DNA of 64,000 bases, from positions 141,852-205,851 of the forward strand of contig NZ_JACHIN010000017.1 in assembly GCF_014203235.1 (NCBI RefSeq), given 5' to 3'. The stretch comes from Nonomuraea endophytica (GTDB lineage Bacteria; Actinomycetota; Actinomycetes; Streptosporangiales; Streptosporangiaceae). Within the stretch, counting starts at the first letter, position 1. Every line of letters starts with the position of its first letter. The notes below the pieces were generated by a model that searched no databases, had not been told where the DNA came from, and saw nothing but the letters and a program-made list of their open reading frames with translations. Made by a program: the position numbers and the translations under genes. Shown here piece by piece: positions 33,158 through 40,727 of this stretch.

Positions 33158-36108
33158 CCGGCGCTGCTGAGGTCGAGGCGGGCCAGCTCGCGGCGGTTGC
33201 CCACTCCCAGCTTCGGATAGGCCTTGTACAGGTGGTGCTCCACCGTGCGCTTGCTCAGGAACAGCTGGGCGGCGATCTCCCGGCTGCTGTGACCCTCGGC
33301 GGCCAGCCTCACCACCTGGAGTTCCTGGGCGGTCAGGCGGTCGCGCGGGTTGGCCGCGGTCGCCTCGGCCGCCGGGACGTTGTCGCCGGTCGCCCGGAGC
33401 TCGGCGCGGGCCCGCTCGGCCCAGGGGGTGGCGCGGAGCCGTTCGAAGATCTCCAGCGCGGAGCGGAGCGGTGCGCGGGCCTCACTGCGCCGCCTGGCCC
33501 GCCGCAGCCACTCGCCGTAGAGCAACTCGGTCCGCGCCCGCTCGAACGGCCTTCCCGCCCCTTCCCGATGCAGCTGTACGGCCCGCAAAAACAACCCCTC
33601 AACCCCGGCACCATCCCCAGCCCCGGCAGCCTCCCCACCCTCAGACCCGGCCCCGGCACCGCTCCCGGCCTCGGCTCCGCCCTCGACACCCTTCGCGGCT
33701 CCGGCTCCGGCTCCGGTCCCGGTCCCGGTCCCGGCCCTGAGCCCGGCACCCGTGTCGGTCCCGGCTTCGGAGTCGGTCATCCCCGATCCGGTCATCCCCG
33801 ATCCCGTCATCCCGGATCGGGTTGCCCCCGATCGGGTTGCGCCTGAGGTGGTTACAGCGGAGGTGGTCAGCCCTGTGGGGGTTGTCGGGTCTGAGGGGGT
33901 TGTCGCGGAGGTGGTCAGGGTGGGGTCGGTGGTTAGGGCTTGGCTTCTGGCGGCGACTGCCAGGGCCCAGGGCTGGCCGGTGGCCTCGGCCCAGGCGGTG
34001 AAGCGGCGCAACGGGGCCTGGGCGCGGTCGGGGCGGCCGAGCCGTGCCGCGGCCTCGACCTGGTCGGCGGCGGCGGTGATGAGGTCGAGGCCGTTCGCGC
34101 CCGGCCCGCGCCAGGCGGTCTCCACCCGGGACAGGGCCGACTCGTAGTCGCCGAGGCCCAGGTCGAGGAGGCTGAGGGTGATGGCGGTGCCGGCGTGTTC
34201 GTCGTCGGGCGCCTGGGCGGCGAGGTCGCGGCAGGTGTCGGCGTCGCCCTCGATGGCGGCGATCCGGGCGGGCACCGCCTTCAGCCAGGGCAGGTCCTGG
34301 GGCAGCCCGGTGTCCCTGATGATCTCCGCCGCCTCGGCCACGGCCATCTCGGCCTCGCGGTGCAGCCCGGCGCGTACCTGTGTCTCGGCGAGCACCCGCA
34401 GCGCCTCGGGGAGGGCGCCGACGAGGCCGCGCTCGCGGCAGCGGGCCACCTCGGCGGCGGCTAGCGCGAGCGTGGCGGCGTCGTCGCCGACGATCACGCC
34501 GGTGTACATGGCCTCGGCGGTCCTGTCGGCCGCCGGTTCGGCGAGGAACCCGGCCAGCTGGGGCAGTCCGCCGGCGTAGTCCTCGTCCATGAGCCGCGCC
34601 AGCCCGTACACCACGGGGTCGGGTCGGCCGAGCTCGCGCAGGCTCGCGGCGGCGGTGCGGACCGCGGCGGACTCGCACGAGAACCACGCGTACGTCGCGC
34701 CCGCGCGCAGCATCTCGGCCGCGCGGTCCGTCTCGGCCTGCCCGGCCCGCTCCATCAGCAGGTGTACGGCCCGCCCCCGCTCACCCAGCTCGAACAACGC
34801 GGCGGCGCGCACCTGGGCCAGCTCTGCCGGACCCGTGCCATGGGCGGTCCTGGCCAGTTCCTCGGCCTGTTCGGACAGCTCGGCCGCCTGGGCGGGGTGC
34901 CCGGCGCTGAGCGCGGCGTCGGCGGCCTGGCCGAGGTGCGCGATCTGGGCGGCGTCGCCGGGCGACAGGCGGGCGGCCTGGCGGTAGAGGCGGACGGCGG
35001 CGGAGTACGCGCCGCGCCCGAGTGCCCGTTCGGCGGCGTCGGCCACCTCGGCGGCGACGTCCTCGTCGGGCGTGGTGGTGGCGGCCGACAGGTGGTGGAC
35101 CCGGCAGTCGGCGGTGACGCTCGCCTGGGCCAGCGCGCGGTGAACCTCGACCCGGCGGGCCATCGGCGTGCCCTGGTAGGCGGCGGTGGCGATCAGCGGG
35201 TGCCGGAAGGCGAGCGTGTCGTCGATCACCTGCACCAGCCCGGCGCGTTCGGCCGCCTCCAGGTCCTCAAGGCCGACGCCCAGCGCCTTACCGGCGTTCA
35301 CCAGCATCGGCAGGTCGCCGCGCCCCTCGGCGGCGGCGATGAGCATCATGCGCCGCGTACGGTCGGGCAGGTTCACGATCTGGGCGCGGAAGGAGCCGAG
35401 CACCCGGTCGGCCACGCGCAGGTGGACCGACGCGGCGGGCCTGCCGCGCTGGGCGGCGGCGAACTCGATCAGCGCCAGCGGGTTGCCCTCCGACTCGTCG
35501 ATCACGTGCCGGCGCATCGCGGCGGCCAGGCCGTGCTCGGTGAGCAGTTCGGCCGCGCTGGCGGTGTCGAGCCGGGACGGCCGCACCTCGGCCAGCCCGG
35601 CGGCGGCGAAGCCGTCCTCCCGGGTGGCGAACACCAGAGCAACGCCCTCGGCGGCCAGGCGCCTGGCCGCGAACAGCAGCGCCTCGGCGCTGGCCTGGTC
35701 GAGCCACTGGGCGTCGTCCACCAGGCACAGCAGCGGCTCGTCCTCGGCCAGGTCGGCGAGCAGGCTCAGGGTCGCCAGCCCGGTCAGGAACCGGTCGGCG
35801 GTCGGCGCGGCGACGCCGTTCAGCACGGCCTTCAGCACGTCCGCCTGTGGGGCGGGCAGCCGGTCGAGGCGGTCGCGTACCGGCCACATCAGGCGGGCCA
35901 GCGCGGCCAGTGGGATGTCGGCTTCCTGCTCGATCCCGGTCACGCGCAGCACGCGGATCCCGGCCGCCTCGCGTTCCGCCCAGGCCAGGAGCGCGGTCTT
36001 GCCGATGCCGGGCTCGCCGCGGATCACCAGCGCGCCGCTGCGTCCGTCGCGTGCCCGCGCGATCAGTTCCGCGAGCCCGGTCTGCTCGGTGGTCCTGCCG
36101 TAGAGCAC
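33154..36108 (-). CDS. LuxR-family ATP-binding regulator (LAL type) with low-complexity insert
   Basis: A 984-aa regulator. Walker A GEPGIGKT (31-38) and Walker B LLCLVDDAQWLD (126-137) begin an AAA-type ATPase; a long TPR-like region follows. The C-terminal 65 residues are a LuxR/GerE helix-turn-helix (LTAQELQVVRLAAEGHSSREIAAQLFLSKRTVEHHL). About 113 residues (726-838) just before the last helical part are Thr/Ser/Gly/Ala repeats coded by tandem DNA repeats, not usual in this family. GTG 36108 has AGGAGG four bases upstream. It diverges from the old yellow enzyme gene across a 102-base region with a palindrome and may regulate it. Confidence 0.88.
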   Translation of the reverse strand: MLYGRTTEQTGLAELIARARDGRSGALVIRGEPGIGKTALLAWAEREAAGIRVLRVTGIEQEADIPLAALARLMWPVRDRLDRLPAPQADVLKAVLNGVAAPTADRFLTGLATLSLLADLAEDEPLLCLVDDAQWLDQASAEALLFAARRLAAEGVALVFATREDGFAAAGLAEVRPSRLDTASAAELLTEHGLAAAMRRHVIDESEGNPLALIEFAAAQRGRPAASVHLRVADRVLGSFRAQIVNLPDRTRRMMLIAAAEGRGDLPMLVNAGKALGVGLEDLEAAERAGLVQVIDDTLAFRHPLIATAAYQGTPMARRVEVHRALAQASVTADCRVHHLSAATTTPDEDVAAEVADAAERALGRGAYSAAVRLYRQAARLSPGDAAQIAHLGQAADAALSAGHPAQAAELSEQAEELARTAHGTGPAELAQVRAAALFELGERGRAVHLLMERAGQAETDRAAEMLRAGATYAWFSCESAAVRTAAASLRELGRPDPVVYGLARLMDEDYAGGLPQLAGFLAEPAADRTAEAMYTGVIVGDDAATLALAAAEVARCRERGLVGALPEALRVLAETQVRAGLHREAEMAVAEAAEIIRDTGLPQDLPWLKAVPARIAAIEGDADTCRDLAAQAPDDEHAGTAITLSLLDLGLGDYESALSRVETAWRGPGANGLDLITAAADQVEAAARLGRPDRAQAPLRRFTAWAEATGQPWALAVAARSQALTTDPTLTTSATTPSDPTTPTGLTTSAVTTSGATRSGATRSGMTGSGMTGSGMTDSEAGTDTGAGLRAGTGTGTGAGAGAAKGVEGGAEAGSGAGAGSEGGEAAGAGDGAGVEGLFLRAVQLHREGAGRPFERARTELLYGEWLRRARRRSEARAPLRSALEIFERLRATPWAERARAELRATGDNVPAAEATAANPRDRLTAQELQVVRLAAEGHSSREIAAQLFLSKRTVEHHLYKAYPKLGVGNRRELARLDLSSAG
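33595..33933. repeat. Minisatellite-like repeat region inside the LAL regulator gene
   Basis: A 15-bp period (GGTCATCCCCGATCC and variants) is clear from about 33770 to 33840 and decays to about 33920. At 33640-33760 there are 6-bp repeats of CCGGCT/CCGGTC. All keep the reading frame, so copy-number change would alter only the insert length. Confidence 0.8.
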
Positions 36109-36134
36109 GCGTCCTCCTAAGTACACGGACCAGT

Positions 36135-36148
36135 AAACCGTACGGATT
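36135..36148. promoter_or_regulatory. Candidate operator in the LAL / old yellow enzyme intergenic region
   Basis: A 14-base near-palindrome AAACCGTACGGATT (12 of 14 positions symmetric, perfect CCGTACGG core), of the size bound by TetR-type dimers. It lies between the divergent starts at 36108 and 36211. The binding protein is unknown. Confidence 0.35.
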
Positions 36149-36210
36149 CGTCGGTGATTCCGCCGCTCGTACTGTCGTGGCCGGCACTGTTGACGCAGGA
36201 AGAGGTTGTG

Positions 36211-37284
36211 ATGAACGAGTTGTTCGAGCCGGTGACCGTGGGAAGGCTGGAGCTGCCCAACCGGCTGTTCATGTCCCCGATGACCCGCAGCCGGGCCGCT
36301 GAGGGCGCGGTGCCCACCGAGCTGGCCGTCGAGTATTACGCGCAGCGCGCCGCCGCCGGTTTGATCATCTCGGAGGGCACGCAGCCCTCGGTGATCGGCC
36401 AGGGCTACATCGACACCCCGGGGTTGCACTCCGAGGAGCAGATCGCGGGCTGGCGCAAGGTCACCGACGCCGTGCACGCCCGCGGCGGCCGGATGTTCGC
36501 CCAGCTGATGCACTCGGGCCGGGTCGGGCACCCGTGGCTCTACCCCGACGGCGCGCTGCCGCACGGCCCGTCGGCGATCCCGTCGGGTGAGCGGCTCTAC
36601 ACCCCCGAGGGCATGCTGGAGCACCCGGCGCCCAAGGAGATGACGCTCGCCGACATCGCCGCCACCGTGGACGACTTCGTCGCCGCCGCCCGCAACGCCC
36701 TCGCCGCCGGGTTCGACGGGGTCGAGCTGCACGGGGCGAACGGCTACCTCATCCACCAGTTCCTGTGCGGCAGCGCCAACGCCCGCACCGACGCGTACGG
36801 CGGCAGCGTGGACAACCGCATCCGCCTGGCCACCGAGGTCGCCCAGGCGGTCGGTGACGCCGTCGGGCCGGAGCGGGTCGGCTTCCGCGTCTCCCCGCGC
36901 AACCCCAGCAACGGCATCAGCGAGCGGGACCCCGACGAGCTCTACCCGGCGCTGGCGCGCGCCCTTTCCCGGTACGGCCTGGCCTACCTGCACATCATGG
37001 AGTGGGACAGGGAGCTGACCAGGGTCATCAGGGCCGCGTGGCCGGGGACGCTGATCCTGAACCCGAAGGCCGAGCCCGGCGCCCCGTCCGGCACTCCTGA
37101 GCAGGCGGCGGCGGTGCTGCGCGAAGGGCTGGCCGACGCGGTCACGCTCGGGTCGTACTGGCTGGCCAACCCCGATCTGCCGGCCCGGATCAGGGCGGGC
37201 GGGCCGTACAACGTGGCCGACCCGGCCACGTTCTACGGCGGCGACCACCGCGGCTACACCGACTATCCCGCGCTGGTCGGGTGA
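36211..37284 (+). CDS. Old yellow enzyme-family alkene reductase (NADH:flavin oxidoreductase)
   Basis: A 357-aa FMN enzyme that reduces activated C=C bonds. The barrel starts with LPNRLFMSPMTRSRA. The substrate-binding pair is in ELHGANGYLIHQFL (His and Asn plus the proton-donor Tyr), and DAYGGSVDNRIRL near residue 195 is the class signature. Phosphate-binding residues lie in the late GSYWLANPDLP segment. The ATG has AAGAGG six bases upstream; the in-frame extension to 36154 lacks one. It ends at a bidirectional hairpin. Physiological substrate unknown. Confidence 0.92.
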   Translation: MNELFEPVTVGRLELPNRLFMSPMTRSRAAEGAVPTELAVEYYAQRAAAGLIISEGTQPSVIGQGYIDTPGLHSEEQIAGWRKVTDAVHARGGRMFAQLMHSGRVGHPWLYPDGALPHGPSAIPSGERLYTPEGMLEHPAPKEMTLADIAATVDDFVAAARNALAAGFDGVELHGANGYLIHQFLCGSANARTDAYGGSVDNRIRLATEVAQAVGDAVGPERVGFRVSPRNPSNGISERDPDELYPALARALSRYGLAYLHIMEWDRELTRVIRAAWPGTLILNPKAEPGAPSGTPEQAAAVLREGLADAVTLGSYWLANPDLPARIRAGGPYNVADPATFYGGDHRGYTDYPALVG

Positions 37285-37292
37285 GGGTGAGA

Positions 37293-37317
37293 GGCGGGGC
37301 GGCCCGGCCGCCCCGCC
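37293..37317. terminator. Bidirectional hairpin terminator between convergent genes
   Basis: Perfect 10-bp stem GGCGGGGCGG / CCGCCCCGCC with loop CCCGG, centred in the 40-base gap between the old yellow enzyme gene and the amidase gene coming from the other strand. Serves both transcripts. Confidence 0.7.
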
Positions 37318-37324
37318 CCGGTGA

Positions 37325-39232
37325 TCAGGCCCAGGACAGCGTGACGTCGCCGGCCTTGACGAACATCACGCGGTGCCCGAACTGGATCTGGTAGTAGAGC
37401 GTCTTGCCGCGTACCACCTTGTGGGTGGAGGGGTCGATGGTGACCGCGCGGTAGTACTCGCCGAACTGGGCGCCGCCGAACGAGTACTTCTCACCGGCGG
37501 AGAACGTGTACATCAGCGGCGTGATCGGCTGGTACGGGATGTCGGCCGGGTAGGCCTCCTGCTCCGGGTAGGCCCTGCCGTACACGGGGACGGTCGCGAG
37601 GCCCTTCTTGGGTGTGACGACGAACCCCATGGACGGGATCGCGGTCGGGCTGGAGGCCGGGTTGTGGAACCAGGCCTTCTGCCCGAGGTACCAGATGGCG
37701 GTCCACTCGCCCTGGCGGTCGGCCACGGCGTAGCGCTGGCCGGTGACGGCGCGGGCGCTGTGGTCGTAGACGCTGAAGATGGACCGTCCCGCGCCGCGCT
37801 TGCCGATGTCGTCCACGAGCGGCCCGTCGGCGCGCGGCTCCTTGCGCAGCCAGACGGTGGCGGCGCTGGTGGGCGGGCAGTCGAGTTCGGGCTGCTTGCG
37901 GTCGCAGCCGTAGAAGTACGGCTTGTTGGTGGCGAAGTCCGGCTTGATCATGACCGTGCCGGCGTTCGGGCCGCCGAAGGGGTGGAACGGCGCGCCGATC
38001 AGCTTGAAGTAGCGGTCCCAGTCCCAGAAGGGCCCGGGGTCCTCGTGCATGCCGCGCACGGTCGTCGGCAGGGTGCCGGGCACGTTGTCGTGGCCGAGGA
38101 TGTGCGCGCGGTCGAGCGGGACGCCGTGCCTGAGGGCGAGGTACCGGACCAGCTTGGCGGAGGTGCGGTACATGGCCTCGGTGTACCAGGAGCCGCGCTC
38201 GGCGAGGAAGCCCTCGTGCTCCAGGCCGATGGACTTGGCGTTGACGTACCAGTTTCCGGCCTGCCAGCCGACGTCCTTGGTCTTGATGTGCTGGGCGATG
38301 TGCCCGTCGTTGGAGCGCAGCGAGTAGTGCCAGCTGGCCGCGCGGGCCGGGTTCAGCAGCAGGTCGATGGAGGGCCGCCAGTACCCCTCCATGTCGTGGA
38401 TGATGATGTAGTCGACCTTCTGGTTGAAGGGCCGGTTCGAGGTGTCGAAGTTGCCGTAGTTGCCGTTGGGCAGTTCGGCCTGCTTGGCCGGGATCCACTC
38501 GCAGGAGATCGTGGACGGGCACTCGACGCCGTCGCGGCGCGGGGGCTTGAGGCCGAGCTTGTCGAGCCACTCCTTGATCGCCCCGAGTCCGGGCACACCG
38601 GGCAGCCTGACCTGCTGGCCGTCGTCGGTGGTGCGCTCGGCGCCCTGCTTGATCGTGGTGTAGACCTCGTCGGCGAAGAACTGGGCGGCTTCCTTCTCGG
38701 CCGCGCCCGAGTATCTGGCGACGGCGCCGTACCACTGGGCCGGGTCGTCGCTGAGCGGGGCCCCGAGCGCCTTCTGGTAGGAGGCGAGCAGCGCCGCGCC
38801 GCCGCGGATGTTGGCGGCCGGGTCGGTGCGCAGCTTCTCGTGGGTCTCGCCGGTCAGCTCGGCGGCCTTCTCCATGGTCCGCAGCGACTCGGGGATCTCG
38901 GCCGGGGCGGGCGGCGCCTCCTCGCGCGGGGGAAGGGGCCTGCTGTCGTCGCCGCGCGGGTCCTCCTCGCCCTCCTCATGGTGGTTGGAGCCGGTGTAGG
39001 CGGCGGCGTCCGTCAGGTGCATAGGGCCGAATCCGGCGTCGCTGCTGGGCCGGCCGGTGTTGGCGTCCCAGCGCGACTCCAGGTACGAGACGCCGAGCAG
39101 CACGCTCGCCGGCACCTGGAACTCCTCGGCCGCCGCGGCGAAAGCCTGCTGCCGGTCGGCGGGTTCGTCGGCGTGGGCCGCCGGAATGTTGAGTAACGGG
39201 AGCAAGGCGACGATCGCCAAGGCTCTGCGCAT
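37325..39232 (-). CDS. Secreted N-acetylmuramoyl-L-alanine amidase with lysozyme-like N-terminal segment
   Basis: A 635-aa cell-wall hydrolase. Signal peptide 1-21 (IPAAHA). Residues about 27-75 and 120-190 look like a lytic-transglycosylase/goose-lysozyme helical domain, with a candidate catalytic Glu in GVSYLESRW, interrupted by an acidic Pro-rich stretch. The Amidase_2 domain (about 272-420) has zinc-ligand candidates His in YIIIHDMEG and in HILGHDNVPGT, plus the EHEGF segment. The C-terminal ~200 residues resemble SH3-like wall-binding repeats. AAGGAG lies six bases before the ATG. It likely cleaves both glycan-near bonds of peptidoglycan; the lytic-transglycosylase part is less sure than the amidase. 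Confidence 0.85.
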   Translation of the reverse strand: MRRALAIVALLPLLNIPAAHADEPADRQQAFAAAAEEFQVPASVLLGVSYLESRWDANTGRPSSDAGFGPMHLTDAAAYTGSNHHEEGEEDPRGDDSRPLPPREEAPPAPAEIPESLRTMEKAAELTGETHEKLRTDPAANIRGGAALLASYQKALGAPLSDDPAQWYGAVARYSGAAEKEAAQFFADEVYTTIKQGAERTTDDGQQVRLPGVPGLGAIKEWLDKLGLKPPRRDGVECPSTISCEWIPAKQAELPNGNYGNFDTSNRPFNQKVDYIIIHDMEGYWRPSIDLLLNPARAASWHYSLRSNDGHIAQHIKTKDVGWQAGNWYVNAKSIGLEHEGFLAERGSWYTEAMYRTSAKLVRYLALRHGVPLDRAHILGHDNVPGTLPTTVRGMHEDPGPFWDWDRYFKLIGAPFHPFGGPNAGTVMIKPDFATNKPYFYGCDRKQPELDCPPTSAATVWLRKEPRADGPLVDDIGKRGAGRSIFSVYDHSARAVTGQRYAVADRQGEWTAIWYLGQKAWFHNPASSPTAIPSMGFVVTPKKGLATVPVYGRAYPEQEAYPADIPYQPITPLMYTFSAGEKYSFGGAQFGEYYRAVTIDPSTHKVVRGKTLYYQIQFGHRVMFVKAGDVTLSWA

Positions 39233-39368
39233 TCACTGCTCCTTGGACTGGGGGGCTTCAGGTGGAGTCAGCGTCTCAACATTTTCCTTCTCGGGCGAGA
39301 GCTTTGCGAAGGAATTTTTCACTAGTTAACGTCTCATAGGCTGATCCGCTGCGACGAGTGCGGATCTG

Positions 39369-39593
39369 GTGATCCGCGGAGCGGGCCCGGCGGGGCTGGC
39401 CGCCGGCACCCCTGTCACCCGCGTCTCCGAGCCCGCCAACCACCGCGTCAGCGCCGCCGATCCGGCCGATCGCAGCGTGCTGTGCTTCGAGATCCCCTGC
39501 CAGGTGGGCGACGAGATCTGGACCGGCGGCTGGGACGGCGCCGCCTGGTCGGCGGCGCGCGCCCGATGCGCCCGGCACGTCGTGGAGGACTGA
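39369..39593 (+). pseudogene. Internally deleted FAD-dependent oxidoreductase remnant
   Basis: A 74-codon stretch without ribosome site. It opens with VIRGAGPAGLAAG, like the dinucleotide-binding start of flavin amine-oxidase/protoporphyrinogen-oxidase-like proteins, and jumps at once to RVSEPANHRVSAADPADRSV and LCFEIPCQVGDEIWT, which resemble the middle-to-late part of such proteins. About 250 residues expected between are missing, and so is the C-terminus. I read it as two fused scraps of one gene. A small unrelated ORF is the alternative. Confidence 0.4.
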
Positions 39594-40031
39594 TCAGCCC
39601 TCGACCGCCGCCTCCAGGCCCTTCACGTCGATCTTCCGCATCTTGAACATGGCCTGCATCGCCCGCTCCGCCCTGGCCGGGTCGGGGTCGCTGAGCAGGC
39701 GCGGCAGCGCGTTCGGGATGATCTGCCAGGACACCCCGAACTTGTCCTTGAGCCAGCCGCACTGGCCCTCGGCGCCGCCGTCCTCCAGCAGCCTGCCCCA
39801 GAGCTCGTCGACCTCTTCCTGGGTCTCGCAGTCGACGTAGAGCGAGATCGCCTCGTTGAACGTGAACTGCGGGCCGCCGTTGAGCGCGAGGAAGCGCTGG
39901 CCTTCGAGCTCGAAGGTCACGATCATCGGCGTGACGTCGACGATCCGGGAGTTCTTGAAGATCGAGACGTAGTGGTTCGCGGCCTCTTCTGCCTGGTTGT
40001 TGAACCAGAAGTAAGGGGTGATCTTCTGCAT
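39594..40031 (-). CDS. VOC-family (PhnB-like) protein
   Basis: A 145-aa single-domain protein of the vicinal-oxygen-chelate fold, PhnB/3-demethylubiquinone-methyltransferase-like subgroup. Typical segments are ITPYFWFNNQAEEAANHYVSIF at the start, LNGGPQFTFNEAISLYVDC in the middle, and WQIIPNALPRLL late. Members are often annotated as glyoxalase-like, and most have no known substrate. ATG 40031 has GAGGAG six bases upstream, so the upstream in-frame extension to 40094 is dropped. It is divergent from the response regulator at 40122. Confidence 0.88.
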   Translation of the reverse strand: MQKITPYFWFNNQAEEAANHYVSIFKNSRIVDVTPMIVTFELEGQRFLALNGGPQFTFNEAISLYVDCETQEEVDELWGRLLEDGGAEGQCGWLKDKFGVSWQIIPNALPRLLSDPDPARAERAMQAMFKMRKIDVKGLEAAVEG

Positions 40032-40121
40032 GACGTGCTCCTCTCGTGTGTCTGTATAGTCGCCAATCGGAAGTAGCTCCAGGTAGTGCCGCATTCACCG
40101 ATCCCGTGTGAAGGGTTCACA

Positions 40122-40727
40122 GTGATCCGTGTGCTGATCGCAGAGGACGTCCGCATCCTCAGGGAGACGCTCACCGCCGTCCTCGCGCTGGAGGACGACC
40201 TCGAGGTGGTGGTCGCCGTGGAGCGCGGCGACCAGATCGTCCCCGCGGCCATGACCCACAGCCCCGACGTCGCGGTCATCGACATCGACCTGCCCGAGCT
40301 GGACGGCCTCACGGCCGCCGCCGAACTGCGCGAGAAACTGCCGTCCTGCGCCGCGCTGGTCCTGACCGGGCTGGCCAAGCCCGGTTACCTGCGCCGCGCG
40401 ATGGCCTCGGGCGTCAGCGGCTTCCTGCTCAAGCACTCGCCCACCGGCGACCTCATCGACGCCATCCGCAAGGTGCGGGCGGGCGAGCAGGTGGTCGACC
40501 CGCAGCTCGCGCTCGCCGCGCTGCGCAAGGTCGAAAACCCCCTGGCCGCGCGGGAGGTCGACGTGCTGCGTCAGGCCGCCACCGGCGCCGAGCCCGACGA
40601 GATCGCGGTACGGCTGTCGCTCAGCCGAGGCACGGTGCGCAACTACCTGTCGTCAGCCGTCATGAAGCTCAACGCGCGTAACCGGGTGGACGCGATCAGA
40701 ATCGCCGCCGACGAGGGCTGGATCTAG
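40122..40727 (+). CDS. NarL/FixJ-family response regulator
   Basis: A 201-aa regulator: receiver domain with acidic pocket (AED at 8-10), phospho-acceptor Asp54 (AVIDIDLPELDG), conserved LTGLAKPGY and Lys in FLLKHSP. The LuxR helix-turn-helix (about 138-195) reads LAAREVDVLRQAATG, then SLSRGTVRNYLSSAVMKL. GTG 40122 follows AAGGG by six bases. The kinase at 40653, almost surely its partner, is encoded convergently and their 3' ends overlap by 75 bases. Control target unknown, possibly a pump or envelope gene elsewhere. Confidence 0.92.
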   Translation: MIRVLIAEDVRILRETLTAVLALEDDLEVVVAVERGDQIVPAAMTHSPDVAVIDIDLPELDGLTAAAELREKLPSCAALVLTGLAKPGYLRRAMASGVSGFLLKHSPTGDLIDAIRKVRAGEQVVDPQLALAALRKVENPLAAREVDVLRQAATGAEPDEIAVRLSLSRGTVRNYLSSAVMKLNARNRVDAIRIAADEGWI

